64,000 bases of DNA from Guyparkeria hydrothermalis (GCF_023555385.1 NZ_JAJSED010000001.1:2090311-2154310); one strand, 5' to 3'. Shown: positions 9,137 to 18,394, counted from the first letter of the stretch. The notes: generated from the sequence alone by a model not told the origin. Made by a program: numbers and translations.

Positions 9137-10030
9137 TTAGCCGTTGCGCTCCTGGATCAGGCGATGAATACGCGGGGTCAGGATCAGGTCCATCGCGTAG
9201 CTCATCTTGCCGCCCGGCACCACGATGGTGTTGTAGCGGGACATGAACGAGTTCGGGATCATCTGCAGCAGGTACGGGAAGTCGACGCCGAACTCGTCCG
9301 GATCGCGGAAGCGGATCACGACCACGCTTTCGTCCGGGGTCGGGATGTCGCGGGCGATGAACGGGTTGGAGGTGTCGACCGTCGGTACGCGCTGGAAGTT
9401 GACGTCGGTCTCCGAGAACTGCGGGGTGATGTAGTTCACGTAGTCCGGCATGCGGCGCAGGATGGTGTCGACGATCTTCTCGGCGGAGTAGCCGCGCTCG
9501 GCGTTGTCGCGGAAGATCTTCTGGATCCACTCCAGGTTGACGATCGGCACGACACCGACGCCCAGGTCGACGTGCTCGGCGACGTTGACGTCATCGGTCT
9601 TCACCAGGCCGTGCAGGCCTTCGTAGAACAGCAGGTCCGATTCGGCCGGGATGTCTTCCCAGGGGGTGAACTCGCCCGGGCCGAGGTTGGTGTTCAGGCG
9701 CGCGTTGTGCTCGGCGGCTTCTTCGTCGCTGTGCAGGTAGTAGCGCTTTTTGCCGGTGCCCGACTCGCCGTAGCTCTTGAACAGCTCGCCCAGCTTGTCG
9801 AAGTGGTTGGCATCCGGACCGAAATGCGAGAAGAAGTTATTGCCCTTCTCGGACTCGGCGGCCATGCGCTCGCGCATGTCCTTGCGGTTCAGGGCGTGGA
9901 AACTATCGCCCTCGATCACGACCGGCGAGATGCTCTCGCGACGGAAGATGTGGTTGAACGCCTTCTTGACGGTCGAGGTGCCGGCACCGGACGAGCCGGT
10001 AACCGCGACAACGGGATGCTTCTTGGACAT
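9137..10030 (-). CDS. prk: Phosphoribulokinase
   Basis: Phosphorylates ribulose 5-phosphate to ribulose 1,5-bisphosphate, the CO2 acceptor of Rubisco, in the Calvin-Benson cycle. The 297-residue protein is of the bacterial (proteobacterial) PRK class. It has P-loop GSSGAGTS at residues 12-19, the segment VVIEGDSFHALNRKDMR, FFSHFGPDANHFD, FYEGLHGL and VNLEWIQKI. The start at 10030 is supported by a strong AGGAGG 4 nt upstream. It is transcribed alone from a good sigma-70-like promoter with a leader of about 118 nt. No Rubisco, carboxysome or cbbR gene is in the window, so prk is unlinked to them at least on this side. Confidence 0.97.
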   Translation of the reverse strand: MSKKHPVVAVTGSSGAGTSTVKKAFNHIFRRESISPVVIEGDSFHALNRKDMRERMAAESEKGNNFFSHFGPDANHFDKLGELFKSYGESGTGKKRYYLHSDEEAAEHNARLNTNLGPGEFTPWEDIPAESDLLFYEGLHGLVKTDDVNVAEHVDLGVGVVPIVNLEWIQKIFRDNAERGYSAEKIVDTILRRMPDYVNYITPQFSETDVNFQRVPTVDTSNPFIARDIPTPDESVVVIRFRDPDEFGVDFPYLLQMIPNSFMSRYNTIVVPGGKMSYAMDLILTPRIHRLIQERNG

Positions 10031-10155
10031 GGTCCCTCCTGTTGGAAAGCAGTGAAAAACGAAACGTGGAAAGCGGTGGAATTCGGTCGGTTGGCCGCAG
10101 AGGAGCACGTTCAACAGCGTGCGGCTCGACTCCAGCGGCAAAACGAAAGCCCACG

Positions 10156-10184
10156 ATAATAGGGGTTTACGCGACCGGGAACAA
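10156..10184 (-). promoter_or_regulatory. Sigma-70-like promoter of prk
   Basis: Reading on the - strand, TTGTTC (10184-10179), a 17-bp spacer and TATTAT (10161-10156) form a near-consensus promoter. Transcription should start near 10149. No LysR-type (CbbR) T-n11-A site was convincing. Confidence 0.6.
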
Positions 10185-10243
10185 GTTGGTGGCGCCTCGG
10201 CCGGGTCGTCACCGCCGGGTTCGGGGGTCCGGTTGGCAGTCGC

Positions 10244-10522
10244 TCAGCGCTTTTCGGCCGACGGACTCCGGCGACGCCGTAGCCGCTCGACATGGATATT
10301 GCGGGCCAACCGGATGCTGGGTCTGACGACGTACTGGAGCGACGCTATCAGGAAGATCCATGCGCCGGCCGACTCGTAGGCGGGGAACAGGAACGCGAGG
10401 CTGCCCAGCGTGAACCACAGCCCGATCAGGAAGTCATTGGCCAGCACCGCGGTCTCGTAGCGTTGGTGGATGACCAGTGCTTCCGCGCCGAGGGGTAGCG
10501 TGAGCTTCGGGTCGCGGTCCAT
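10244..10522 (-). CDS. YrhK family small membrane protein
   Basis: A 92-residue protein resembling the YrhK domain family of unknown function. Two hydrophobic stretches can span the membrane: LANDFLIGLWFTLGSLAFLF at about 31-50 and AGAWIFLIASLQYVV at about 55-70. A basic tail (RHVERLRRRR-like) follows. It starts 4 nt after the trmB stop and is therefore the last gene of the ygfZ-thiG-trmB operon. The function is unknown. Confidence 0.75.
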   Translation of the reverse strand: MDRDPKLTLPLGAEALVIHQRYETAVLANDFLIGLWFTLGSLAFLFPAYESAGAWIFLIASLQYVVRPSIRLARNIHVERLRRRRSPSAEKR

Positions 10523-10526
10523 CGGA

Positions 10527-11228
10527 TCAGCGGCGGCGGTAGAGCAGGTCGAAGACCTGGTGGCCACGTTCCTCGCCGCGACGCTCGAACTTGGTGCGCG
10601 GCCGCCAGTCGGGACGGGCGTTCTCCCCCGTGCCTGCGTGCTCTGCGGCGAAGGCCGGGTGAGCGTTGAGCACCTCGCGCATGTGCTCGGCGTATTCCGC
10701 CCAGTCGGTCGCGAGATGCCACAGGCCGCCGGGCTTGATGCGACTCGCGACCAGGTCGGCGAACGGTGTCTGCACGATGCGCCGCTTGTGGTGGCGCTTC
10801 TTGTGCCAGGGGTCCGGGAAGTAGAGCAGCAGCCGGTCGAGGCTGCCCTCGCCGAGCCGCTCCTCGACGAACGGCATGGCATCACCGCAGACCGCCATGA
10901 GGTTGGTCAGGCCGAAGTGCTCGATGCCGTTGAGGAGATGGCCGACACCGGGGCGGTGGACCTCGATGCCGATGTAGTCACCGTCCGGGTCCTTGGCGGC
11001 CATCTCGACCAGGCTGTCGCCGTTGCCGAAGCCGATTTCGAGGGTCAGCGGCGCCTGCCGTCCGAACAACTCACTCGGGTCGAGTTGCGGGCCGGTCGGC
11101 TCGATCAGGTATTTGGGCCCGAGCTCGTTCAGTGCCCGCTGCTGTCCCGGCGTGAGCCGGCCCTCGCGGCGAATGAACGAGCGGATGCGCCGGCGGATGC
11201 CGTCGCTTTTCTGGCTGGTCTCGCTCAT
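10527..11228 (-). CDS. trmB: tRNA (guanine-N7-)-methyltransferase
   Basis: Methylates G46 in the variable loop of tRNA using S-adenosylmethionine. The 233-residue protein has the class I methyltransferase glycine motif LEIGFGNGDSLV, the family motif YIGIEVHRPGVGHLL, the catalytic signature LYFPDPWHKKRHHKRR and a C-terminal TKFERRGEERGH. It follows thiG by 4 nt and precedes yrhK by 4 nt, so the genes are co-transcribed. Confidence 0.97.
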   Translation of the reverse strand: MSETSQKSDGIRRRIRSFIRREGRLTPGQQRALNELGPKYLIEPTGPQLDPSELFGRQAPLTLEIGFGNGDSLVEMAAKDPDGDYIGIEVHRPGVGHLLNGIEHFGLTNLMAVCGDAMPFVEERLGEGSLDRLLLYFPDPWHKKRHHKRRIVQTPFADLVASRIKPGGLWHLATDWAEYAEHMREVLNAHPAFAAEHAGTGENARPDWRPRTKFERRGEERGHQVFDLLYRRR

Positions 11229-11232
11229 GGGA

Positions 11233-12045
11233 TCAGAAGAACAGGCCGTCGATGGGCGAGGAGGCGCTGGCGAAACGCTTGCGTGGCATGCGCCCGGCGA
11301 GGAACGACTCGCGGCCGGCCTCGATCGCCTTCTTCATCGCCGAGGCCATCAGGACCGGCTTCTTGGCATGCGCGATCGCGCTGTTCATCAGTACGCCGTC
11401 GCAGCCGAGCTCCATGGCGACCGCGGCATCCGAGGCCGTGCCGACGCCGGCATCGACGATGATCGGCACCTCGGCATTCTCGATGATGGTCAGCAGGTTG
11501 TACTTGTTCTGGATGCCCAGCCCCGAACCGATCGGCGCGGCCAGCGGCATGACCGCAACGCAGCCGATTTCCTCGAGTCGCTTGGCGACGATCGGGTCGT
11601 CGGAGGTGTACACCATCACCTCGAAGCCGTCCTCGACCAGGGTCTCGGCGGCCAGCAGCGTGTTGGTGATGTCCGGGTAGAGGGTCTTCTCGTCACCGAG
11701 GACCTCGAGCTTGACCAGGTTATGCCCGTCCAGCAGTTCGCGCGCGAGCCGGCAGGTGCGGATCGCTTCGGTGGCGGTGTAGCAGCCGGCGGTATTCGGC
11801 AGGATGGTGAAGCGCTCCGGCGGCAGCACGTCCAGCAGGTTCGGCTCGTTCGGGTTCTGGCCGATGTTGCTGCGGCGGATCGCCACCGTGACGACCTCGG
11901 CCCCGGCGGCCTCGGTGGCCTCACGCGTTTCCTGCATGTCCTTGTATTTGCCGGTACCGGTCAGCAGGCGTGAGGAAAAGCGGCGGCTGCCGACGACGAG
12001 CATGTCGTCGGCCAGCGGATTGGTGTCGGGACGATTGTCAGTCAT
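11233..12045 (-). CDS. thiG: Thiazole synthase
   Basis: Forms the thiazole phosphate of thiamine from deoxyxylulose phosphate, dehydroglycine and sulfur carried by ThiS. Family motifs are [13 protein letters not shown], the Schiff-base lysine region [24 protein letters not shown], the [15 protein letters not shown] phosphate loop and [14 protein letters not shown]. The usual partner thiS is not adjacent: ygfZ ends 37 bp upstream. No TPP riboswitch leader is visible, which fits an internal operon position between ygfZ and trmB. Confidence 0.96.
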   Translation of the reverse strand: MTDNRPDTNPLADDMLVVGSRRFSSRLLTGTGKYKDMQETREATEAAGAEVVTVAIRRSNIGQNPNEPNLLDVLPPERFTILPNTAGCYTATEAIRTCRLARELLDGHNLVKLEVLGDEKTLYPDITNTLLAAETLVEDGFEVMVYTSDDPIVAKRLEEIGCVAVMPLAAPIGSGLGIQNKYNLLTIIENAEVPIIVDAGVGTASDAAVAMELGCDGVLMNSAIAHAKKPVLMASAMKKAIEAGRESFLAGRMPRKRFASASSPIDGLFF

Positions 12046-12082
12046 GAGCGTGTTTTCGTTCGATGTGGTGTTCGGTGAGCGG

Positions 12083-13132
12083 TCAGTGTCGGGCGTCGGC
12101 CTGACGGCTGCCGCCTTCGATGGTGTCGTGCGGGTCGAGACTCAGCGGCAGGCCGTCGACAAGCAGCGGATCGTGCAGGTGCTTGAGCTTGATCACGGCC
12201 AGTACCAGGCTGCCGGAGCCGTCCGGCAGCGGCGCGCTGCGGACTACCTCGCCGGCCGCCTGGTCACTGTCGTTGACGACCGGGGTTCCGGATGCCGGCG
12301 GGGCCAAGCCCAGCACATGGCCGGCGAACAGTCGGCGGTTGGGCTTGCCGAGGTAATGCATCCGCGCGATCACTTCCTGGCCCGGATAGCAGCCCTTCTT
12401 AAGGCTGAATGCCTCGAGTTCGTCGAGATTGATCCACTGCGGGACGTAGTGCTCGACGGTCTCGCCGGTGACCTCGGGTACCCGGGACTCGATCGCAGCA
12501 CGCTCCCAGCCACCCGTGTCGACCACGGCCGCGCCCGAGGCCTCTGCCACCAGGGGCGCGAGATCGGCGGCGGTGCCGTGGATGGCCACGCGCAGACCGT
12601 CGTTCGAGTCCTCGCGCAGGAAGAGCCGGCCCTGGCTGTCGACCGCGGCGGGCAGATGACCGGGCGACGGTGTCGCGGCGGCGAGTCGTGCGATCACGTC
12701 ACAGGCTTCCGAGTCGGCGAAGGGACAGCTGGCTTCCCCGGCCTCGGTCGGCCAGGCGACGCCAACGGCGGATTGCTCCTCGCGCAGTTCAAGCGCCACA
12801 TCGCGTCGTAGCACGTACATCTTCAGGCGTTTGAGCAGGTTGTCTGCCAGGTCGGCCCGAGTGACCAGCAGGAAGTGGTCGCCGTCGACGAGGACGCGCA
12901 GCAGCCCGAGCGCCCGGCCCTTGGCGCTGCAAAGGGCGGCGAAGCGTGCGGTGCCTTCCTCCAGTGCCTCGATATCCTGGGTAAGGATTGCATGCAGGAA
13001 GGGGCGGGCCTCTTCCCCGCCGACCTCGATCACGCGCCGTTCGGGCAGCTCGGTGATCTGCACGGTGCCCGGTTCCGGTGTGTCGGTCGGCTGCATCAGC
13101 TCGCGCCAGGCAGGTTGATTCGCTTCAGGCAT
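12083..13132 (-). CDS. ygfZ: Folate-binding protein YgfZ
   Basis: Tetrahydrofolate-dependent helper in assembly or repair of Fe-S clusters, homologous to GcvT. The diagnostic motif is [18 protein letters not shown] with its conserved cysteine, about residue 245. The 349-residue protein also has [32 protein letters not shown] near the N-terminus, read here across positions about 27-58. It is the first gene of the operon with thiG, trmB and yrhK. It is divergent from ygfX, the arrangement known in E. coli, except that sdhE is missing from the gap. Confidence 0.94.
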   Translation of the reverse strand: MPEANQPAWRELMQPTDTPEPGTVQITELPERRVIEVGGEEARPFLHAILTQDIEALEEGTARFAALCSAKGRALGLLRVLVDGDHFLLVTRADLADNLLKRLKMYVLRRDVALELREEQSAVGVAWPTEAGEASCPFADSEACDVIARLAAATPSPGHLPAAVDSQGRLFLREDSNDGLRVAIHGTAADLAPLVAEASGAAVVDTGGWERAAIESRVPEVTGETVEHYVPQWINLDELEAFSLKKGCYPGQEVIARMHYLGKPNRRLFAGHVLGLAPPASGTPVVNDSDQAAGEVVRSAPLPDGSGSLVLAVIKLKHLHDPLLVDGLPLSLDPHDTIEGGSRQADARH

Positions 13133-13216
13133 CGACTACCCCAGTCGGTGGTCTCGATTGAACGGGTGCCAAGGATAGCATCCCCTCCGGCCCCGGGTTG
13201 TGCTAGAAAGGCGGTC

Positions 13217-13678
13217 ATGGAACGCGCATCACAGGGATTTCGTGAGTGCCTGCGTGTCGATCTGCGACTGCTTTCGGCATGGATGGGCCTGATGCTGGCG
13301 GCATGGCTTGCCGCCAGCTGGGTGGTCTGGAGCGGCCCCTGGCCGATTGGCGCGCCGCAACCGTGGCAGGAAACGGTCTGGCGACTGGTCGCCTGGGTTG
13401 TCGTTTCCGTCTGGGTGGTCCGCGGCCTGCAGCATCGACCGCAGGGTTTTGCCCTCGAAGGGAGATTGGTCTGGTCGGGCGGGCACGGCGAGGTGGTATC
13501 GGCGAATGGCGAAACCGTGCGTGGGCCCGCCAGGTTGCAGTGGCAGAGCCCGCTGCTGGTGGGCGTGACGATCGACGATCCGGCCTCCGGCCCGCTGACG
13601 CTATGGTTGACGCCGTGGCGGTTGGGGGAGCGCGGGTGGTGGCGCCTGCAGCGTTTCCTGATGCTCGCCCGGCATTGA
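13217..13678 (+). CDS. YgfX/CptA-like inner membrane protein
   Basis: A 153-residue membrane protein matching the YgfX (CptA) pattern: a short cytoplasmic N-terminus, two close transmembrane segments (about 18-39, WMGLMLAAWLAASWVVW, and about 52-70, WRLVAWVVVSVWVVRG) and a Trp/Leu-rich C-terminal domain with LTLWLTPWRLGERGWWRLQRF. In E. coli YgfX is encoded with SdhE and acts on cell division and shape proteins. The ATG at 13217 is chosen because the frame upstream overlaps ygfZ antisense. Identification rests on topology and the ygfZ neighbour, not on strong motifs. Confidence 0.7.
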   Translation: MERASQGFRECLRVDLRLLSAWMGLMLAAWLAASWVVWSGPWPIGAPQPWQETVWRLVAWVVVSVWVVRGLQHRPQGFALEGRLVWSGGHGEVVSANGETVRGPARLQWQSPLLVGVTIDDPASGPLTLWLTPWRLGERGWWRLQRFLMLARH

Positions 13679-13710
13679 GTGCGCCGTGACTCGGTGTCAG
13701 GTGGATCGGC

Positions 13711-14367
13711 TCAGTCGGTTTGTCGCAGGCGGCGGTCGAGTACCTGCACTTGGCGGCGCAGTTCGTCGGGGGTGCCGCTGTTATCCAGTTCGTGATCGCT
13801 GATGGCTCGGCGGGCATCGTCGTCGACCTGCGCGGCGATCAGTGCATCGGCTTGTCTGTCGTCCAGTCCGGGACGGGTCGCCAGTCGCGCGCGGCGGTCG
13901 GCCAGGCGGGCGGTCAGGGTAACCACCGCGTCGAGCCAGTCCTGGTAGGCCGGCCATACCGCGGGTTCGGCAAGCAGCGGTACGACTACCAGGACGTAGG
14001 GTGCCCTCCCGGCAGCTTCGAGAGCCTGTCTGCGCGCTTCAGCCCGTATCGCCGGGTGAAGGATCGCCTCCAGCGCCGCGCGTTCCTCGGGGCTTTCGAG
14101 GATGCGTTGTCGCAAGGCAGTGCGGTCCAGTTGGCCGTCCGCCCCGATGATCGCCTCGCCGAATCGTTGCCGGATGGCCTCGAGACATTCGCCGCCGGGT
14201 GTGACCAGTTCTCGACTGATGGTATCGGTGTCGATCACCGGGATGCCCAGCTCGGCGAAGAAGCTGCTGACGAGGCTCTTGCCACTCGCGATTCCGCCGG
14301 TGAGGCCGACGATGCGCCCTCGTTTATCGGAGCTCGGTGGCTGGCTATGCAGGAGAGGTGCCGTCAT
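13711..14367 (-). CDS. coaE: Dephospho-CoA kinase
   Basis: Last step of coenzyme A synthesis: ATP-dependent phosphorylation of dephospho-CoA. The P-loop GLTGGIASGKS lies at about residues 21-31, followed by IPVIDTDTISRELV and a lid region with VVVPLLAEP. The C-terminus has ARRAISDHELDNSGT. It follows pilD by 7 bp, the classical pilB-pilC-pilD-coaE order. Confidence 0.96.
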   Translation of the reverse strand: MTAPLLHSQPPSSDKRGRIVGLTGGIASGKSLVSSFFAELGIPVIDTDTISRELVTPGGECLEAIRQRFGEAIIGADGQLDRTALRQRILESPEERAALEAILHPAIRAEARRQALEAAGRAPYVLVVVPLLAEPAVWPAYQDWLDAVVTLTARLADRRARLATRPGLDDRQADALIAAQVDDDARRAISDHELDNSGTPDELRRQVQVLDRRLRQTD

Positions 14368-14374
14368 GTCGGGA

Positions 14375-15262
14375 TCAGGCCATGCCGCCCAGATAGACGG
14401 TCATGATCGGCTCGCCGAAATAGAGGGCGATCAGCCCGGCGATCGCCAGGTAGGGGCCGTAGGGAATCGGGATGCGGCGGTCGTGACGCAGGGCCAGGAT
14501 CATCGCGATGCCGATCACGCTGCCGGCGAGCGCCGAGAACAGGATCACCAGTGGCAGCATCTGCCAGCCCAGCCAGGCGCCGAGTGCAGCGAGCAGCTTG
14601 AAGTCGCCGAACCCCATGCCTTCCTTGCCGGTCAGCAGCCGGAACAGCCAGTAGACCGACCAGAGCGCCAGGTAGCCGAATGCCGCCCCAAGGACAGCGT
14701 CCTGAAGCGTGACATGGTGTTCGGATAGCACGATCGGCAGCAGTAGGCCCAGCCACAACAGCGGCAGGGTGAAGACGTCGGGCAGGAGCTGGGTCTTGAG
14801 GTCGATCACCGCGGTGGCGAGCAGCGTCCAGCTGAAGACGATTACGGCTAGCCCCCAGGCGGTCGGGCCGAACTGCCAGGCGGCCAGGCCGGCCAGCACG
14901 GCGCCGGCCAGTTCGACCGACGGGTACTGCCAGCTAATCGGGGTCCGGCACTTGCCGCAGCGACCGCGCAGCCACAGCCAGCTGATGACGGGAATGTTCT
15001 GCCAGGCGCTGATCGGGGCGCCGCAGGACGGGCAGCGCGATCGGGGGTGGATCAGGTTGAACGGTTCGTCCTTGGCCGCTTGCTGTTCGTTATCTTCTTC
15101 TGCCAGCAGAGCCCGGCATTCACGTTTCCATTCGCGCTCCATCATCACCGGGAGGCGATTGATCACCACGTTGAGAAAGCTGCCGACCAGCAGGCCGAAC
15201 AGGGAGGCGATCGCTACCCACAGGGTGGGATGCTCAGCAAGAAAGGCGGGTAGTTCGGACAT
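14375..15262 (-). CDS. pilD: Prepilin peptidase / N-methyltransferase
   Basis: Inner-membrane aspartyl protease that cleaves and N-methylates type IV pilins and type II secretion pseudopilins. The N-terminal domain has the four-cysteine zinc motif CPSCGAPI...CGKC (about residues 75-105). Eight hydrophobic segments follow, with catalytic aspartates in TAVIDLKTQLLPD and GFGDFKLLAALGAWLG. At 295 residues it is full length. It is the third gene of the pil operon, 70 bp after pilC. Confidence 0.96.
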   Translation of the reverse strand: MSELPAFLAEHPTLWVAIASLFGLLVGSFLNVVINRLPVMMEREWKRECRALLAEEDNEQQAAKDEPFNLIHPRSRCPSCGAPISAWQNIPVISWLWLRGRCGKCRTPISWQYPSVELAGAVLAGLAAWQFGPTAWGLAVIVFSWTLLATAVIDLKTQLLPDVFTLPLLWLGLLLPIVLSEHHVTLQDAVLGAAFGYLALWSVYWLFRLLTGKEGMGFGDFKLLAALGAWLGWQMLPLVILFSALAGSVIGIAMILALRHDRRIPIPYGPYLAIAGLIALYFGEPIMTVYLGGMA

Positions 15263-15332
15263 GATTCAGGTGCCTGACATGGAAACGGCCCGTGCGTGGC
15301 GGGCCGTGAGGGAATCCGTCGGGGCGGAGCGG

Positions 15333-16565
15333 TCAGACCACGGCGCCCAGCTTGAAGATCGGCAGGTACATCGCGATAACCAGGCCGCCGACGACAACGC
15401 CGAGGAAGGCCATGATCATCGGCTCGAGCAGGCTCGACATCGCGTCGACCATGTTGTCGACCTCTTCCTCGTACATGTCGGCCACCTTGGCGAGCATGGT
15501 GTCGAGCGCGCCGGTTTCCTCACCGATAGCGACCATCTGCACCACCATCACCGGGAACAGGTTCGACTGCTGCATGCCGATGCGCAAGGGCGAGCCGGCG
15601 GAAACCAGGTCGCGCATGTTCATGACCGCATCGCGGAATACTGCGTTGCCGGTGGCGCCCGCCGTCGGCGGCAGGGCCTCGACCAGCGGCACGCCGGCGG
15701 AGAACATGGTCGACAGCGTCCGCGCGAAGCGGGCGATGGCCGACTTCTCCATCAGCGGGCCGAAGATCGGCAGCTTGAGGATCAGGCGGTCGAGGAAGTG
15801 GTTGAAGCGGTCGGAACGTCGCTTGACGAACACGAACAGGAAGATCGCTCCCGCGATGCCGCCGAAGATCCAGTACCAGTAGGCGCGGAACAGGTCCGAC
15901 AGGTTGATCACGAACTGGGTGAAGGCCGGCAGGTCGGCGCCGAAGCCCTGGAACAGCGATTCGAACTGCGGGATGACGAAGATCAGCAGGATCGCGGTGA
16001 CGATGAACGCGACCACCAAAACGGCCGTCGGATAAAACAGCGCCTTCTTGATCTTGCCCTTGAGGCTCTCGGTCTTTTCCTTGTAGGTCGCGATTCGGTC
16101 GAGCACGACTTCGAGCGCACCGGACTGCTCGCCGGCACGGACCAGGTTCACGAACAGCTCGTCGAAGTGCTTGCGGTGGCGGTCGAGCGCGTCGGCGAGG
16201 TTGGTGCCGCTCTCGACGTCGTTCTTGACCTCGTTGATGAGGTCCTTCATCGACTTTTTCTCGGCACTCTGGGCGATGATGTCCAGCGCCTGCACGATCG
16301 GCAGGCCGGCGTTCATCATGGTCGACAGCTGCCGGGCGAAGGTGGCGATGTCCCTGGGCTCGACCGGCTTGGAGCTGGAGAACAGCGGCTTGGCCTTGCG
16401 CTTGACCCGGATCAGGGTCATGCCCAGCCGCCGGATCTCGGCGCGCACGGCGGTATCGTTGAATGCCGCCATCTCGCCCTTGATCACCCGGCCTTCCTTG
16501 GTACGTGCCTCATAGCTGAAGACGGGTTTTTCGGTGCTCTTGTTCTTGGTTGCCGCAATGGCCAT
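15333..16565 (-). CDS. pilC: Type IV pilus inner-membrane platform protein PilC
   Basis: GspF-type platform protein around which the pilus is assembled. Two repeated T2SSF domains are seen, at about residues 75-200 (FARQLSTMMNAGLPIVQALDII) and 275-400 (FARTLSTMFSAGVPLVEALP). Each has a conserved GE(E/Q)(S/T)GAL motif: AGEQSGALEVVLDRI and IGEETGALDTMLAKVAD. Three membrane segments lie near 175-195, 225-245 and 380-400. It sits 28 bp after pilB. Confidence 0.97.
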   Translation of the reverse strand: MAIAATKNKSTEKPVFSYEARTKEGRVIKGEMAAFNDTAVRAEIRRLGMTLIRVKRKAKPLFSSSKPVEPRDIATFARQLSTMMNAGLPIVQALDIIAQSAEKKSMKDLINEVKNDVESGTNLADALDRHRKHFDELFVNLVRAGEQSGALEVVLDRIATYKEKTESLKGKIKKALFYPTAVLVVAFIVTAILLIFVIPQFESLFQGFGADLPAFTQFVINLSDLFRAYWYWIFGGIAGAIFLFVFVKRRSDRFNHFLDRLILKLPIFGPLMEKSAIARFARTLSTMFSAGVPLVEALPPTAGATGNAVFRDAVMNMRDLVSAGSPLRIGMQQSNLFPVMVVQMVAIGEETGALDTMLAKVADMYEEEVDNMVDAMSSLLEPMIMAFLGVVVGGLVIAMYLPIFKLGAVV

Positions 16566-16593
16566 CTTGTCTCTCCCTTGAGCCCGGCCGGGT

Positions 16594-18291
16594 TCAGTCC
16601 TTGGTGACGCGGTTGATTTCCTCGAGGCTGGTCACGCCGGCGAGGACCTTCTTCAGGCCCGAACGCCGCAGATCGTCGATCCCTTCCTCACGCGCCTGAT
16701 CGGCGATATCCATGGCGTTTCCGCCCTGCATGATGATGCGGCCCATCGCCTCGGAGACCGGCATGACCTGGTAGATGCCGACCCGGCCCTTGTAGCCGTT
16801 CGTGCACTGGTCGCAGCCGACCGCCTTGAATATCTTCGGCGAGTCGGCGATGTCGGCGGCGGTGAAGCCTTCACGCTGGAGCTCCTCGTCAGGAATGTTC
16901 TCCGGCGTCCGGCAATTATTGCACAGGCGGCGCGCGAGTCGTTGGGCGATGATCAGGCTGACCGACGAGGCGATGTTGTAGGCCGGCACGCCCATGTTGA
17001 CCATCCGGGTCAGTGTCTGCGGTGCGTCGTTGGTGTGCAGCGTCGACAGGACCAGGTGGCCGGTCTGAGCCGCCTTGATGGCGATTTCGGCGGTTTCGAG
17101 GTCGCGGATCTCGCCCACCATGATCACGTCGGGATCCTGGCGAAGAAAGGCACGTAGCGCATTGGCGAAGGTCAGACCGACCTTCGGGTTGACGTTGACC
17201 TGGTTGATGCCCGGCACAACGATTTCCGCCGGATCCTCGGCGGTCGAGATGTTGCGATCGCCGGAGTTGAGAATGTTCAGACCGGTGTACAGCGAGACCG
17301 TCTTGCCTGAACCGGTCGGGCCGGTGACCAGGATCATGCCGTAGGGCTTCTCGAGCGTGTCCAGATAGAGCTGCTTCTGCCCGGGCTCGTAGCCCAGGTG
17401 GTCGATGCCGAGTTGGGCGCTCGACGGGTCGAGAATACGTAGCACCACCTTCTCGCCGAACAGGGTCGGGCAGGTGTTGACACGAAAGTCGATCGAGCGC
17501 TTCTTGGACAGCTTGAGCTTGATTCGCCCGTCCTGCGGGATGCGGCGCTCGGAGATGTCCATGCGGCTCATTACCTTGACGCGGGCAATGATGCGATCGG
17601 AGAGGTTGGCCGGTGGCTTGGCACTCTCGGTGAGCATGCCGTCGATACGGAAGCGTACCCGGAACTGCTTTTCGTAGGGCTCGATGTGAATGTCCGAGGC
17701 ACCCTTGCGGATCGCGTCCGTCAGCAGCTTCGTGACGAACTTGACCACGATGTCGTCCTGGATCGAGGAATCCTCGACGTCGTGGGCGTCGTCCTCTTCC
17801 TTTTCGAACTGGACGTTGGCGAGATCGTCGTCGAGCTCCCCGCCGAGCGCGTCCATGCTGTCGCTCATCGCGTCTTCGAGCGCGCGGGCGATCTTCGGCG
17901 CCTCGGCGACGACCGCCTCGATCGCCATGTTGGTGGAAAAGCGGAAGCCGTCGAGCGCGCCGGTGTCGGAGGGGTCGCCGACCGCGACGGTCAGGCGCCG
18001 GCCACGTTTGAACAGCGGCAGGGCATTGTTGGCTTGCAGGACCTTCTCGGGCACCAGGTTGAGTGGCAGGTCGCTGGTGTCGACGGCGTCGAGGTTCACC
18101 AGCGGCAGCCCGAAGCGTTTCGCGCCGACGGAGGCGATGGTGGCAGCAGAGATGCCTTCGGCGAGCAGGGTGTTGATTAGTGACTCGCCGCTCTTCTCGG
18201 CCTTTGACTGAACGGTGTGAGCCTGATCGTTGGAAAGGGCTTCAGCCTTGACCAGTGCGCTCAGCAATCCATTGACGGGTGGTGCGCTCAT
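16594..18291 (-). CDS. pilB: Type IV pilus assembly ATPase PilB
   Basis: Hexameric cytoplasmic motor that extends type IV pili. The N-terminal GspE_N-type domain covers about 20-150. The ATPase core has Walker A GPTGSGKT (about 324-331), the Asp box around DPAEIVVPGINQ, Walker B VIMVGEIRDLETAEIA and the His box TGHLVLSTLHTNDA. A four-cysteine zinc site (CNNC...CDQC) follows at about 455-500. First of pilB-pilC-pilD-coaE; no retraction ATPase pilT or pilin gene is in the window. Upstream on the same strand lie the LOV and LitR genes. Confidence 0.97.
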   Translation of the reverse strand: MSAPPVNGLLSALVKAEALSNDQAHTVQSKAEKSGESLINTLLAEGISAATIASVGAKRFGLPLVNLDAVDTSDLPLNLVPEKVLQANNALPLFKRGRRLTVAVGDPSDTGALDGFRFSTNMAIEAVVAEAPKIARALEDAMSDSMDALGGELDDDLANVQFEKEEDDAHDVEDSSIQDDIVVKFVTKLLTDAIRKGASDIHIEPYEKQFRVRFRIDGMLTESAKPPANLSDRIIARVKVMSRMDISERRIPQDGRIKLKLSKKRSIDFRVNTCPTLFGEKVVLRILDPSSAQLGIDHLGYEPGQKQLYLDTLEKPYGMILVTGPTGSGKTVSLYTGLNILNSGDRNISTAEDPAEIVVPGINQVNVNPKVGLTFANALRAFLRQDPDVIMVGEIRDLETAEIAIKAAQTGHLVLSTLHTNDAPQTLTRMVNMGVPAYNIASSVSLIIAQRLARRLCNNCRTPENIPDEELQREGFTAADIADSPKIFKAVGCDQCTNGYKGRVGIYQVMPVSEAMGRIIMQGGNAMDIADQAREEGIDDLRRSGLKKVLAGVTSLEEINRVTKD

Positions 18292-18331
18292 CGATCCGCC
18301 TGTGCGTTCTCGCGTCCGTGTGTAATCTCAT

Positions 18332-18394
18332 CGCGCCCGAGAGGGGCGCGGCTTTCGCAAAGCATGCCCGCTTGCCGGGTTCCTGACAAGCGGG
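18332..18394 (-). terminator. Two hairpins between the LOV gene and pilB
   Basis: An 8-bp stem (18367-18374 with 18387-18394) starts right at the LOV stop and is followed on the - strand only by CATGCTTT. A second 7-bp stem (18332-18338 with 18344-18350) has no T-tract. Either could weakly terminate, or only modulate, read-through from the light-sensing genes into pilB. Confidence 0.4.

Noticed and set aside
14709-16607. 632-codon + strand frame opposite pilD/pilC
   Set aside because: It is the antisense shadow of two clearly recognised pil genes and carries no domain.
16594-18291. PilB as GspE of a type II secretion system
   Set aside because: The order PilB-PilC-PilD-CoaE is that of type IV pili and no gsp genes are present.
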